Positions 1 through 6,807 of a DNA stretch of 14,381 nucleotides are shown in pieces. The first letter of the stretch is position 1; each line of letters begins with the position of its first letter. The position numbers were made by a program, and so were the translations under genes. Source of the DNA: Bacillota bacterium (GTDB lineage: Bacteria > Bacillota > UBA4882 > UBA8346); NCBI GenBank assembly GCA_028282485.1, contig JANQHU010000059.1, forward strand, positions 1 through 14,381, in the 5' to 3' direction. A model generated the notes under the pieces. It ran no database searches and was not told the origin of the DNA. It saw only the letters and a list, made by a program, of their open reading frames with translations.

Positions 1-23
1 TTGAAGACACCATTAGAAAAAGA

Positions 24-434
24 GTGAATAAATATTTATTTAGATTGCATGTTAATGGTAAATATCAGCAACCTGCAGATATTTACATGGACTATCTCAT
101 GGAGGATCAGTATAGTCTACAACGAGACGATATGCCTTATTTACTTGAATTTCCCGAAATATTTCAAGTTATCAAAATCGATGATAACTCCCAGGTTAAG
201 ATTGTTTTAAATCAAGAATACGCCCATTTACCCCTCGAATTTTATACCATTGACCCCCACGATAAATTCATCTCCCAAGGATATAAAAAGGTAGTCCCTT
301 TAAAGTTAAACGAGGAAAAAATTCTGGACATTCAGCCCGTTAAAAAAGGGCGGGAACAATTGATTTTTACCATTGTCAAAGGGGAAAAAGAGCGTTTTTA
401 TAAGAAATTAGTCTGGGTAGTACAAAAAGATTAA
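24..434 (+). CDS. Hypothetical protein at window edge, 5' end uncertain
   Basis: I do not recognise this protein. From the GTG at 24 it has 136 residues, no signal peptide, no cysteine and no membrane segment. It is rich in aromatic and charged residues and has a basic C-terminal half. Two readings of the 5' end are possible. The frame stays open to the window edge, so this could be the C-terminal part of a longer protein. Alternatively, another frame entering from the left stops with TGA at 25-27, overlapping the GTG in a GTGA arrangement typical of coupled operon genes. No clear Shine-Dalgarno site precedes the GTG, which favours the first reading slightly. It converges on the hepT end of the minus-strand operon. 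Confidence 0.55.
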   Translation: MNKYLFRLHVNGKYQQPADIYMDYLMEDQYSLQRDDMPYLLEFPEIFQVIKIDDNSQVKIVLNQEYAHLPLEFYTIDPHDKFISQGYKKVVPLKLNEEKILDIQPVKKGREQLIFTIVKGEKERFYKKLVWVVQKD

Positions 435-451
435 ACATTAAAATCAAAAAT

Positions 452-481
452 TTTAAAAAGCCTCATCCTTATGGGATGAGG
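452..481 (-). terminator. Rho-independent terminator of the bpsA-hepT operon
   Basis: Arms CCTCATCC (461-468) and GGATGAGG (474-481) form an 8-bp GC-rich stem with a 5-nt loop. Read on the minus strand, the stem is followed by CTTTTTAAAA, a usable T-tract. It lies about 10 bp past the hepT stop. On the plus strand only a weak TCTCGTTGTTT follows, so it may also act on the convergent gene, but poorly. Confidence 0.82.
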
Positions 482-491
482 TCTCGTTGTT

Positions 492-911
492 TCAATAATT
501 TTGCTCTTTCAGATAATTAATAATTTCCTGATGATATTCCAAAAAATCGCCCACTCCCTGATGAATGATGTATTTAATCACTTTCAGATCAATCTTTTGA
601 TAATCATGAATGGCAATATTGCGAAAACCTGTCATCCCCTGCATTTTTCGAGAAACCGCGGTACTTATTATTTTATTTTTTTCTAACAAAATAAAAGCTT
701 CCTTACTACTTTTGGGAATACCTAATCCTTTCTGGGAGACGAAGTACATCGCTAAATCAATGGCTTGCTGACAGGCTCTCAGAATGTTTAAAATCAGGGC
801 ATCCTGGTACAAGAAATCTTCTAGTCTCTGGTCGTCTTGATCATGAATCTCCTTAATTCGAGCTAAACATCTCTCAATAGACTCCAGTTTATTTAAGACT
901 ACCCTCTCCAA
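492..911 (-). CDS. hepT: HepT-like HEPN RNase toxin (HEPN/MNT system)
   Basis: A 139-residue all-helical protein of the HepT/DUF86 family. The HEPN catalytic motif RX4HXY is present as R97-N-I-A-I-H102-D-Y104. In characterised type VII toxin-antitoxin pairs, HepT is an RNase (tRNA is the reported target in one system). Its motif tyrosine is modified with AMP by the partner MntA, which neutralises it. Here the tyrosine is again residue 104. The start overlaps the mntA end by 23 bp (889-911), so the two are translated together. It is the last gene of the operon that begins with bpsA, and a terminator follows. The pair is more A+T-rich than gltX upstream, which suggests later acquisition. Family assignment is firm. 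Toxicity and target here are inferred. Confidence 0.9.
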   Translation of the reverse strand: MERVVLNKLESIERCLARIKEIHDQDDQRLEDFLYQDALILNILRACQQAIDLAMYFVSQKGLGIPKSSKEAFILLEKNKIISTAVSRKMQGMTGFRNIAIHDYQKIDLKVIKYIIHQGVGDFLEYHQEIINYLKEQNY

Positions 912-1305
912 AAATACTCCCCCTTGCTAAAATAGCATCAATCACTATTTTTCGGTCTTCCTCAAAAGTTAAATAATTTGCTAACATGCGCATTTCAAAA
1001 GCTGATCTTAAATTCTGCTCTTTTTGATATAAACATTCCCCATTAATAATGATCTCCGCTATAAAATTTAAATCAGCGGCCTCTAATTTAATTAAATCAA
1101 CTTCTTGCTCAAGCTTTAATTCGAGTCTTTCCTGTAAATCTTTCTCTTCTTCAGGACTGATCTCACCTAAATATGCCAAATCATAATCGCTTTCTGCATT
1201 AAAAGTAGCTTTTAAATAAGAGCCAAAGACATAAACCAAATCAACATCCAGGTCTAGAATACTTTCAATAATAATTTTCTGTAATAGGCCCTCGGCAATT
1301 TTCAT
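889..1305 (-). CDS. mntA: MntA-like nucleotidyltransferase antitoxin
   Basis: A 138-residue minimal nucleotidyltransferase of the polymerase-beta superfamily. The signature GSX10DXD is complete: G28-S29, then D40 and D42, with a likely third acidic ligand at D70 in a VDL strand. Characterised MntA proteins transfer AMP from ATP to the catalytic tyrosine of HepT. The ATG at 1305 has a good site, TAGGAG, about 9 nt upstream, and that site contains the TAG stop codon of gltX (gap of 10 bp). Translation is therefore probably coupled to glutamyl-tRNA synthetase. The order is antitoxin first, toxin second, with a 23-bp overlap into hepT. An intact active site implies a working antitoxin. Confidence 0.9.
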   Translation of the reverse strand: MKIAEGLLQKIIIESILDLDVDLVYVFGSYLKATFNAESDYDLAYLGEISPEEEKDLQERLELKLEQEVDLIKLEAADLNFIAEIIINGECLYQKEQNLRSAFEMRMLANYLTFEEDRKIVIDAILARGSIFGEGSLK

Positions 1306-1315
1306 AACTGCACTC

Positions 1316-2794
1316 CTAACTCAACACAGCAATCCCTTGCTTAATCCGCTGTAAAACCCGCTCTTTGCCAAGGACACTAAGTGTTGCAAAAATCCCCGGG
1401 GCCGCCGTGCGCCCGGTTACGGCAACTCGCAAAGGCATAAAGACTTGCCCGTCTTTAATCCCGAGTTTTGCCGCTGCTTCTCTTAAAGCCGCCTCGATGT
1501 TGGCTTCACCAAAATCATCAAGCTTATTTAAAGCCTCCCAGGCTCCGGTTAGCGCGGTTTTGGTCTGGGATTCATCCATTTTTTTGGGAATCAGTAATTT
1601 TTTCTCCGGTTTGCCAATTTGGTCTTGCCAGAAATAACTAGTCCATTCCAGAATATCCGGGAGCACTTTTAATCTTTCTTGAACTAAGGGAATTAGCCTC
1701 TCTAGATAAGCTAATTCCTCTTGTGAACAAGGGGACTTGATTAATCCTGCCTGTTGCAAATAAGGTAAAACTCGCTGAGCCAACTCTTTCGGCTCTAAAC
1801 TCCGGATATGAATTCCGTTAAACCAGTCTAATTTTTCAAAAGAAAGAGCTACTGGCGCCGCATTTACTCTTTCAATACTAAAGCTGGCGGCTGCTTCTTT
1901 GAGAGTAAACTCCTCCTGATCAGTACCCGGGTTCCAGCCGAGTAACAAGAGAAAGTTAAATAGCCCTTCCGGTAAATAGCCCTTTTCCCGATATTCCCGC
2001 ACACTAGTGGCCCCATGGCGTTTACTCAATTTGCCACCCCCCGGGGCTAAAAAGATGGGTAAATGGGCAAAACAAGGAGGTTCAAAGCCTAAAGCTTGGT
2101 AAAGTAAGACGTGTCTCGGGGTACTAGGAATCCATTCGTCCCCGCGAAGTACGTGGGAGATCCTCATTAAATGATCATCTACCACATTGGCTAAGTGATA
2201 GGTTGGAAAGCCATCGGATTTTAAGAGAACGAAGTCATCTAAGGTGGCATTGTCAAACTCTAATTCTCCCCGGAGCAGATCTTTCACGACCGTTCTTCCT
2301 TCGCGAGGAATTTTAAAACGAACTACAAACTGCTCTCCAGCGGCCAGCTTTTCCTTAATTTCAGCTGCGGTTAACTGCAAACAATGTCGGTCATAGCCGG
2401 AAGGGCTGCCCGCCGCTTCTTGCTCTTGACGCAACTCGGCCAACCGAGCGGCACTGCAAAAACAAGGGTAAGCCTGCCCGGCGGCTCTTAATTGCTCCGC
2501 GTACTTTTGATAATGAGGCAGCCTTTCCGATTGAAAATAGGGGCCACAAGCACCACCCACTTCCGGTCCTTCATCCCAATCCAGACCCAACCACCGCAAA
2601 CTGGCCATAATATCCGCTAAAGCATCAGGCACATAGCGATTACGGTCGGTATCTTCTATTCGTAAAATAAACTTCCCCCCCAGGTGGCGGGCAAAAAGCC
2701 AGTTATAGAGCGCCGTTCGGGCGCCACCAATATGTAAATAACCCGTCGGGCTCGGGGCAAAACGGACTCTTACTTTTGGATTCTGAATACTCAT
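1316..2794 (-). CDS. gltX: Glutamyl-tRNA synthetase
   Basis: A class I aminoacyl-tRNA synthetase of 492 residues, the usual length, charging tRNA-Glu with glutamate in the cytoplasm. The HIGH motif is HIGG at 21-24 within PSPTGYLHIGGARTALYNW, and the KMSKS loop is KLSKR at 255-259. C111, C113, H137 and C138 resemble the zinc site of bacterial enzymes. Whether it also charges tRNA-Gln cannot be read here. Its Shine-Dalgarno site (GAGGAG) lies in the last codons and stop of the upstream ACP gene, with a 10-bp gap, and its own stop forms part of the mntA site. No T-box or other leader lies directly upstream, so expression should follow the bpsA promoter unless there is an internal one. Confidence 0.97.
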   Translation of the reverse strand: MSIQNPKVRVRFAPSPTGYLHIGGARTALYNWLFARHLGGKFILRIEDTDRNRYVPDALADIMASLRWLGLDWDEGPEVGGACGPYFQSERLPHYQKYAEQLRAAGQAYPCFCSAARLAELRQEQEAAGSPSGYDRHCLQLTAAEIKEKLAAGEQFVVRFKIPREGRTVVKDLLRGELEFDNATLDDFVLLKSDGFPTYHLANVVDDHLMRISHVLRGDEWIPSTPRHVLLYQALGFEPPCFAHLPIFLAPGGGKLSKRHGATSVREYREKGYLPEGLFNFLLLLGWNPGTDQEEFTLKEAAASFSIERVNAAPVALSFEKLDWFNGIHIRSLEPKELAQRVLPYLQQAGLIKSPCSQEELAYLERLIPLVQERLKVLPDILEWTSYFWQDQIGKPEKKLLIPKKMDESQTKTALTGAWEALNKLDDFGEANIEAALREAAAKLGIKDGQVFMPLRVAVTGRTAAPGIFATLSVLGKERVLQRIKQGIAVLS

Positions 2795-2804
2795 CTGTAA
2801 AAAT

Positions 2805-3053
2805 TCACTCCTCTATCTTCTTTGCCAAAAATTCTACCAAAGTCTCCACCGAAGTTAAGGAATCTAAGGTTAAATCTTCAGCTAACAAATCAATTTTAAA
2901 AAAATCCGCAATTCGGTTTACCAGATGAACGGCGGTTAAAGAATCTAAAATCCCTTTAGGCCCCAGTAGCAAAACCTCTTCCGTTACTACTATTTCAGGT
3001 AAGACCTCATTTAAGATGGCAAATACTTCTTTTTTAATAGCTACTCTCTGCAT
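2805..3053 (-). CDS. Stand-alone acyl carrier protein
   Basis: A small carrier protein whose phosphopantetheine site is the DSL motif at 37-39 (serine 38), in a helical acidic fold typical of ACPs. I place the start at ATG 3053 (82 residues): GGGGAGG lies about 10 nt upstream, whereas the longer GTG start at 3071 would put that site inside the gene. It begins 5 bp after the FkbH-like gene ends. ACPs beside FkbH-type proteins usually accept the glyceryl group that FkbH loads, so this is probably a dedicated glyceryl carrier and not the fatty acid ACP. No ketosynthase or PKS/NRPS gene is in the window to use the product. The family call is solid and the cargo is inferred. Confidence 0.85.
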   Translation of the reverse strand: MQRVAIKKEVFAILNEVLPEIVVTEEVLLLGPKGILDSLTAVHLVNRIADFFKIDLLAEDLTLDSLTSVETLVEFLAKKIEE

Positions 3054-3058
3054 TTTTT

Positions 3059-4096
3059 TCAACCTCCCCACTCTACCCAGACTTCTTCCGGCTGAGTGAT
3101 AGCCGTCGGTAAGGGAAGGCGATAAATAAATAAATCCTGCTGGGGTTGGTAAGCTTCCCGCAAGTGAAAGCCTAGCATTTTCAGTAAGATTAAGATCTGG
3201 TTATTATGGCTTCCCCGCCGATAAGGGGCTTCTAAAAAAGTGATTTCCCGGTGCTGCTGCTGTATCCGGTTGATTACGGCGGCCAAAAAGACTCGGCCAA
3301 TCCCTCGGCTGGCAATGCGGCAAGAAACCGTAAATAATCTTAAAACCATTTTAGGCTTCTCTTCTTCCAAAAAAACTACGCCCACAATCCCGTATTCGCC
3401 AAAACGATCCTTAAGCTCAGCTACATAAAGCAGCTTTCTTTCCTGCTCAAGATAAGTCCGAATTACCCCTTCGGTCATTCTTTCTAAAGAGGTATTAAAT
3501 TGATTGGTACGCATTACCATTTCGGCAACTCTGGCTAAATCCGCCCCACAAGCGGGACGAATTAGCAATTTCAGGGCAGATTCCCGTAAAAAAGCCCGGT
3601 TATCCCCCTGAAAAAGGCGGGCGGCTCTTTCCCGATCTGCTTCTGCCAAAATCATGTGCCGGCGTTCCCTACCTTCTTTGGTAAGCACCTCCACGGCAAA
3701 TTCGGGGTAACTAAGCAGTTTATGGTATTCTTCGGCTTCATAAGATCTAATCTCCGGATAGTAATACCGCACCTGTTCTCTTTCAAAAGGATCATCATCA
3801 ATAAAGGCTAAAGCTTCCGGCAATATTTTAAGTTTGTGGCAAATAGTACCGATACTACTCACCTTGGAACCAAAATGGCATTGGGGGTATAAGAAATAAT
3901 CTTTGAGACCCAACTCGGCTAACTGCTCCAAAGCGGCCTGCGAGTCATTGCGGCTAGCAATACTCTGCAAAATCCCCCGTCGGTCTAGCTCTTGAACTAC
4001 TGCGTCGGCCCTAGGCTTTAAGCGAACTGAGGCATTTTCACCTAGAACCCCCTCCCAAAGAGTCTCGTCCAAATCCCAGACTAAACATTTGATCAC
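3059..4096 (-). CDS. FkbH-type HAD-IIIC / GNAT two-domain protein
   Basis: A 345-residue protein. Residues 1 to about 135 are a HAD-IIIC domain with DLDETLWEGVLGE (D8, D10), the second motif around S47-RND, lysine 78, and FIDDDPFEREQVR at 98-110. All of these are typical of FkbH-like proteins. The C-terminal part (about 175-330) resembles a GNAT acyltransferase fold with a conserved TNQFN segment. Characterised FkbH proteins take the glyceryl moiety from 1,3-bisphosphoglycerate and load it on an ACP, giving extender units for polyketide or tetronate synthesis. An ACP gene lies 5 bp downstream, as expected. Its start overlaps the GNAT gene stop by 4 bp (4093-4096). Fusion of HAD and GNAT parts is common in the family. 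The substrate here is unproven. Confidence 0.87.
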   Translation of the reverse strand: MIKCLVWDLDETLWEGVLGENASVRLKPRADAVVQELDRRGILQSIASRNDSQAALEQLAELGLKDYFLYPQCHFGSKVSSIGTICHKLKILPEALAFIDDDPFEREQVRYYYPEIRSYEAEEYHKLLSYPEFAVEVLTKEGRERRHMILAEADRERAARLFQGDNRAFLRESALKLLIRPACGADLARVAEMVMRTNQFNTSLERMTEGVIRTYLEQERKLLYVAELKDRFGEYGIVGVVFLEEEKPKMVLRLFTVSCRIASRGIGRVFLAAVINRIQQQHREITFLEAPYRRGSHNNQILILLKMLGFHLREAYQPQQDLFIYRLPLPTAITQPEEVWVEWGG

Positions 4097-4569
4097 CGAA
4101 CTGCACCATTACCTTTACTTGAAGGGGCATAATTATATTCCATCGTAAAATGAGTCGGCAGAAAACCAAATTTTTTGTATAAAGCTCGCATGGGAAGGTT
4201 TTGAGAATGAACTTTTCCGATAATTTTGGTGGCCCCACTTTGGGAAGCGTACTTCATACCGGCCTCTAATAATTTTTCCCCACAATCAGTCCCCCGATAA
4301 TTTTCCGCAATATAAAAGCTTTTAAAGTTAATGTAATTCTCTTCGCTAACGGAGTTAGTTTTGAGAGACATCCAGAGCCAACCCACCACCTGGTTATCCA
4401 TCTCTAAGACCAGCATTTCTTCTTGCCCTTTTTGCAAGATCTTAGTTAACTTTTTGCGGTAAAACTCCAGATCGGTTATCGCTTCTTCCTGAAAAGAGAT
4501 TACCGAAATCTCTTTTTCAAAAACAGCAACGCGCTCAATATCATTAGTAGTTAATTTGCGAATAATCAT
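4093..4569 (-). CDS. GNAT-family N-acetyltransferase
   Basis: A 158-residue single-domain GNAT protein. The acetyl-CoA loop is R92-G-T-D-C-G97 after the central strand (KSFYIAENYRG), followed by the helix GEKLLEAGMKYA. A C-terminal N-x-x-x-R-A-L-Y-K-K-F-G-F segment (about 124-136) is characteristic of GNAT enzymes. The acceptor cannot be read from sequence. Position is suggestive: it lies 23 bp after bpsA and overlaps the FkbH-like gene by 4 bp. A polyamine, the glyceryl product or a ribosomal protein are all possible acceptors. The ATG at 4569 has only a distant purine-rich site (GGGGTG, about 18 nt upstream), so it is probably translated weakly or by coupling to bpsA. Confidence 0.88.
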   Translation of the reverse strand: MIIRKLTTNDIERVAVFEKEISVISFQEEAITDLEFYRKKLTKILQKGQEEMLVLEMDNQVVGWLWMSLKTNSVSEENYINFKSFYIAENYRGTDCGEKLLEAGMKYASQSGATKIIGKVHSQNLPMRALYKKFGFLPTHFTMEYNYAPSSKGNGAVR

Positions 4570-4592
4570 TAGTAATCTTTGTCGGCACCCCT

Positions 4593-5768
4593 TTATTTTT
4601 TAATCTGTTTACTCACCAAGTCAAATACTTGACCGCTACAAACCGGGCAGCCCTGCTTTTTTAGTTTTTCGATAGTTTCAAAATCCTCTTTTTGCCCCAC
4701 TGCGGTTAGATTCCGGCATGACTTACACTCATAGAAACGAACCGTATTTTTGAAATCACCCGTATAAAGTGAATCCGCAAAACTATCATTAATTAAAACC
4801 CTTGTCTGAGGAGTAGTCTCCAAAAGAATTAGTTGCCCCGTATTGCCAATAATCTCGGCCCCTTCATATTCATTAAAACGGGGGATCAGTTCCTTAATCA
4901 CCAATCCCATGGCCCAAAACTGCTGCTGCATCTCCAGGGTAAAATCCGGCGGTTTATGGGCAAATGAAAAAAAGATAGGGCGCCCGACCCCCGCCTTTAA
5001 ACCACTAAGGCCCCGAGACAGAAAGAGGTTCAATCCCGGAAGGGTGTCGGGGGGATCAGTAAAAAACCCGTCAAACCTCCCCCGCCATTCTGGAGGCAAA
5101 GGTTGACGTAAATCATGGTGATGGCAGACAATCGGTAATTTTGCTGCTGCCGCCACCTTGGCGATATAGTTTAAGAACCGCTGGTCCAGATCCACCACGT
5201 GAATCTCATGGGGCGATGGAATCCGGCCGTGAAAAAGTTGCTGCCATAAAAGCCCCACCGCCACACTTACCAAATCGTCGTCACCAATACATAACAGTTT
5301 TTGCCCAATAGAGTACTGCTTCTGCAAAGCATAAAAGGCTCGCTTCAAGCTGGTTGCCGGAGTCGCTTTACACTGATCGAGGGTTACGTCGACCCCCGGG
5401 CGCTGGGCCAAAATTTCGGTTAACTCATTTTCTAATTTCTCTGCTACCTGCTGGGCATCACTTTGTAGATATTCTTGGTATAAAGCCCCGTCAATTCCTT
5501 CATAGCCCAGTTCTTCTTCCACCAAACGCCTTCCCACTGGGGTTAATCGGACTCCTCGGTCTTGCCTTAAAACTCCGGCCTTGATCAACTCTTTTTTGAG
5601 GGCCGTGACTAATGGAATCGGAAGCTGCAACTGACGGGCTAATGCCTTAGTAGCAATTCCTTCTCGCCAAAACACTTCTATTAATACCCGAGCTATGACG
5701 GGCTCACCTTCGGCACAATTAGTTTTTTCTCGAATCTCCTTGAACAGCAAATCTCGCTTAGGGATCAT
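4593..5768 (-). CDS. bpsA: Branched-chain polyamine synthase (BpsA family)
   Basis: A 391-residue protein matching the BpsA (old DUF43) family, which adds aminopropyl groups from decarboxylated S-adenosylmethionine to the internal amine of spermidine, giving N4-branched polyamines in hyperthermophilic archaea and some thermophilic bacteria. Residues about 22-85 form a winged-helix-like domain, as in the archaeal enzyme. The methyltransferase-like catalytic domain follows, with GDDD at 162-165, VVDLDQR at 191-197 and TDPPDT at 237-242, the two signature motifs of the family. A C-terminal tail has C348-x2-C351 and C374-x2-C377, which look like a zinc ribbon. This gene opens the operon and has its own promoter. 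The site AAGGA is about 13 nt from the ATG. The winged helix should not be taken as proof of a transcription factor. Confidence 0.9.
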   Translation of the reverse strand: MIPKRDLLFKEIREKTNCAEGEPVIARVLIEVFWREGIATKALARQLQLPIPLVTALKKELIKAGVLRQDRGVRLTPVGRRLVEEELGYEGIDGALYQEYLQSDAQQVAEKLENELTEILAQRPGVDVTLDQCKATPATSLKRAFYALQKQYSIGQKLLCIGDDDLVSVAVGLLWQQLFHGRIPSPHEIHVVDLDQRFLNYIAKVAAAAKLPIVCHHHDLRQPLPPEWRGRFDGFFTDPPDTLPGLNLFLSRGLSGLKAGVGRPIFFSFAHKPPDFTLEMQQQFWAMGLVIKELIPRFNEYEGAEIIGNTGQLILLETTPQTRVLINDSFADSLYTGDFKNTVRFYECKSCRNLTAVGQKEDFETIEKLKKQGCPVCSGQVFDLVSKQIKK

Positions 5769-5829
5769 TTTAAATTTATATTCCTTATCTAGTTGATTTT
5801 TTATCTAAAGTATCTCCTGGCTGGTCTTT

Positions 5830-5858
5830 ATTATATCAATAATTTCATATAACAACAA
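5830..5858 (-). promoter_or_regulatory. Sigma-A promoter of the bpsA operon
   Basis: On the minus strand, -35 TTGTTG (5858-5853), a 17-bp spacer and -10 TATAAT (5835-5830). Predicted start near 5823 gives a leader of about 55 nt before the bpsA ATG. It is the only convincing promoter upstream of the seven-gene cluster. Confidence 0.7.
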
Positions 5859-5979
5859 TAAAAATTAATGAGATATTATATTCAAAACCAACAATTTGTA
5901 TTTTATCAATTTAATTAGAATATAATAGCATGTCATACTTTAATCATATTATTTGCTCTTAAATCACCTATTTTAAAGT

Positions 5980-6008
5980 TTGACTTTAATATTTATATAA
6001 TTTAAAAT
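5980..6008 (+). promoter_or_regulatory. Sigma-A promoter of the orphan gene at 6068
   Basis: -35 TTGACT (5980-5985), a 17-bp spacer and -10 TAAAAT (6003-6008), about 50 nt upstream of the AAGGAGG site. A second possible -10, TATAAT at 5921-5926, has only a poor -35 (TTGTAT at 19 bp). The rest of the 5769-6067 gap is A+T-rich and I see no other structure in it. Confidence 0.65.
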
Positions 6009-6067
6009 TAAGTATAGTTGAAATTAATAAAATTTAGAAACAAACTCGAATAAGGAGGAATTTGCAA

Positions 6068-6616
6068 ATGATGAACATGACCGGAATTAGACTCAAACCA
6101 CTACAAACTAAACTACTAGCTTGGCCAAAGGATTATCCACTAATTTCTAATATTGATCCCTCTTTTTTTAACAATTCCCAAACGAAAACATTGGTCAATA
6201 ATTTTGCTCAAGGAAAAAATCCCGGTCAATTTGGGCAATATTTTGACTTGAATGCAGGAGGGCAGATTCTCAGATTAAAAGAAACTACTAGTCCGGAACA
6301 AATTCGTAGGTACTGTGATACTATTATGGCAAAATTACAGATGAATCGGGCCACTCCCGGAGAACTCCAATTACTAACTAATATTCGTAATCATTATACC
6401 GAGCAAGTTAATAAAGAAAGGTCTAACTCCATTGAATTTTTAAAGTCTCCTTTAGCTCGAGAATTACATCAAGGAGTCAATGCTGGAATTCTAAAAGCCG
6501 TAAATCCTTATTTTCCATCAGAAAGAGTTGGACAATTAGTTGAAAGTGTTTCTAAGGTAACTAAAAAATGGCCCGCTCCAGAGGGAGCTGGAAATAATTT
6601 AGATCTAAATTCTTGA
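6068..6616 (+). CDS. Orphan hypothetical protein
   Basis: I do not recognise this 182-residue protein. The start is ATG 6068, because AAGGAGG ends 9 nt before it; a TTG at 6062 is in frame but too close to that site. It has no signal peptide or membrane segment and a single cysteine. The N-terminal half is rich in Asn, Gln and Gly (NNFAQGKNPGQFGQYF). The middle (about 75-125) is predicted helical with many charged residues, and the tail is Pro/Gly/Asn-rich. It stands alone on the plus strand with its own promoter and terminator, divergent from bpsA and convergent with the Rpn gene. Base use is A+T-rich compared with the housekeeping genes. A well-signalled unit argues that it is real. Function is unknown. 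Confidence 0.75.
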   Translation: MMNMTGIRLKPLQTKLLAWPKDYPLISNIDPSFFNNSQTKTLVNNFAQGKNPGQFGQYFDLNAGGQILRLKETTSPEQIRRYCDTIMAKLQMNRATPGELQLLTNIRNHYTEQVNKERSNSIEFLKSPLARELHQGVNAGILKAVNPYFPSERVGQLVESVSKVTKKWPAPEGAGNNLDLNS

Positions 6617-6679
6617 AATCATGTTATAATATATTAACTATTATCTTTGCTATATTGATAGTAGCTACAAATCTTTAAA

Positions 6680-6735
6680 GCCTAGTAATAACAAGTAATA
6701 GAATCATTCCTGTTACTACTAGGCCATTTTTATTT
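6680..6735 (+). terminator. Terminator between convergent genes, probably bidirectional
   Basis: Two 16-nt arms, 6680-6695 and 6709-6724, pair with two mismatches around a 13-nt loop; both ends read GCCTAGTA/TACTAGGC. On the plus strand ATTTTTATTT follows, suited to ending the gene at 6068. On the minus strand the two mismatches become G-U pairs and TTTAAAG follows, so it may also stop Rpn transcripts. A smaller 8-bp hairpin (6638-6645 with 6657-6664) lies just upstream. Confidence 0.75.
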
Positions 6736-6807
6736 CGTTCATTTTTCATTCTTGTATTTTAATATTCTAACTATAATTCAGCCACTTCTTTTAACTTTTT
6801 TAATACA

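Noticed and set aside
2795..2830. T-box leader for gltX
   Set aside because: gltX follows the ACP gene by 10 bp, leaving no room for a T-box, and no such structure is seen before bpsA.
3054..3071. GTG 3071 as start of the ACP
   Set aside because: It would put the strong GGGGAGG site inside the gene; ATG 3053 has that site at the right distance.
4038..4238. 66-residue minus-strand frame across the GNAT-FkbH junction
   Set aside because: It overlaps both real genes in another frame and has no family features.
1365..5584. Open frames on the plus strand inside gltX, the FkbH-like gene and bpsA
   Set aside because: They lie fully inside well-supported genes on the other strand, have no proper Shine-Dalgarno sites and give compositionally odd products.
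4593..5768. BpsA-like protein as a transcription regulator because of its winged-helix start
   Set aside because: The catalytic motifs GDDD and DPPDT are intact and the winged helix is a normal part of the family.
5980..6001. TTGACT with the nearer TATAAT-like sequence as promoter for the gene at 6068
   Set aside because: The spacing is only 10 bp; the TAAAAT 17 bp away is the proper partner.
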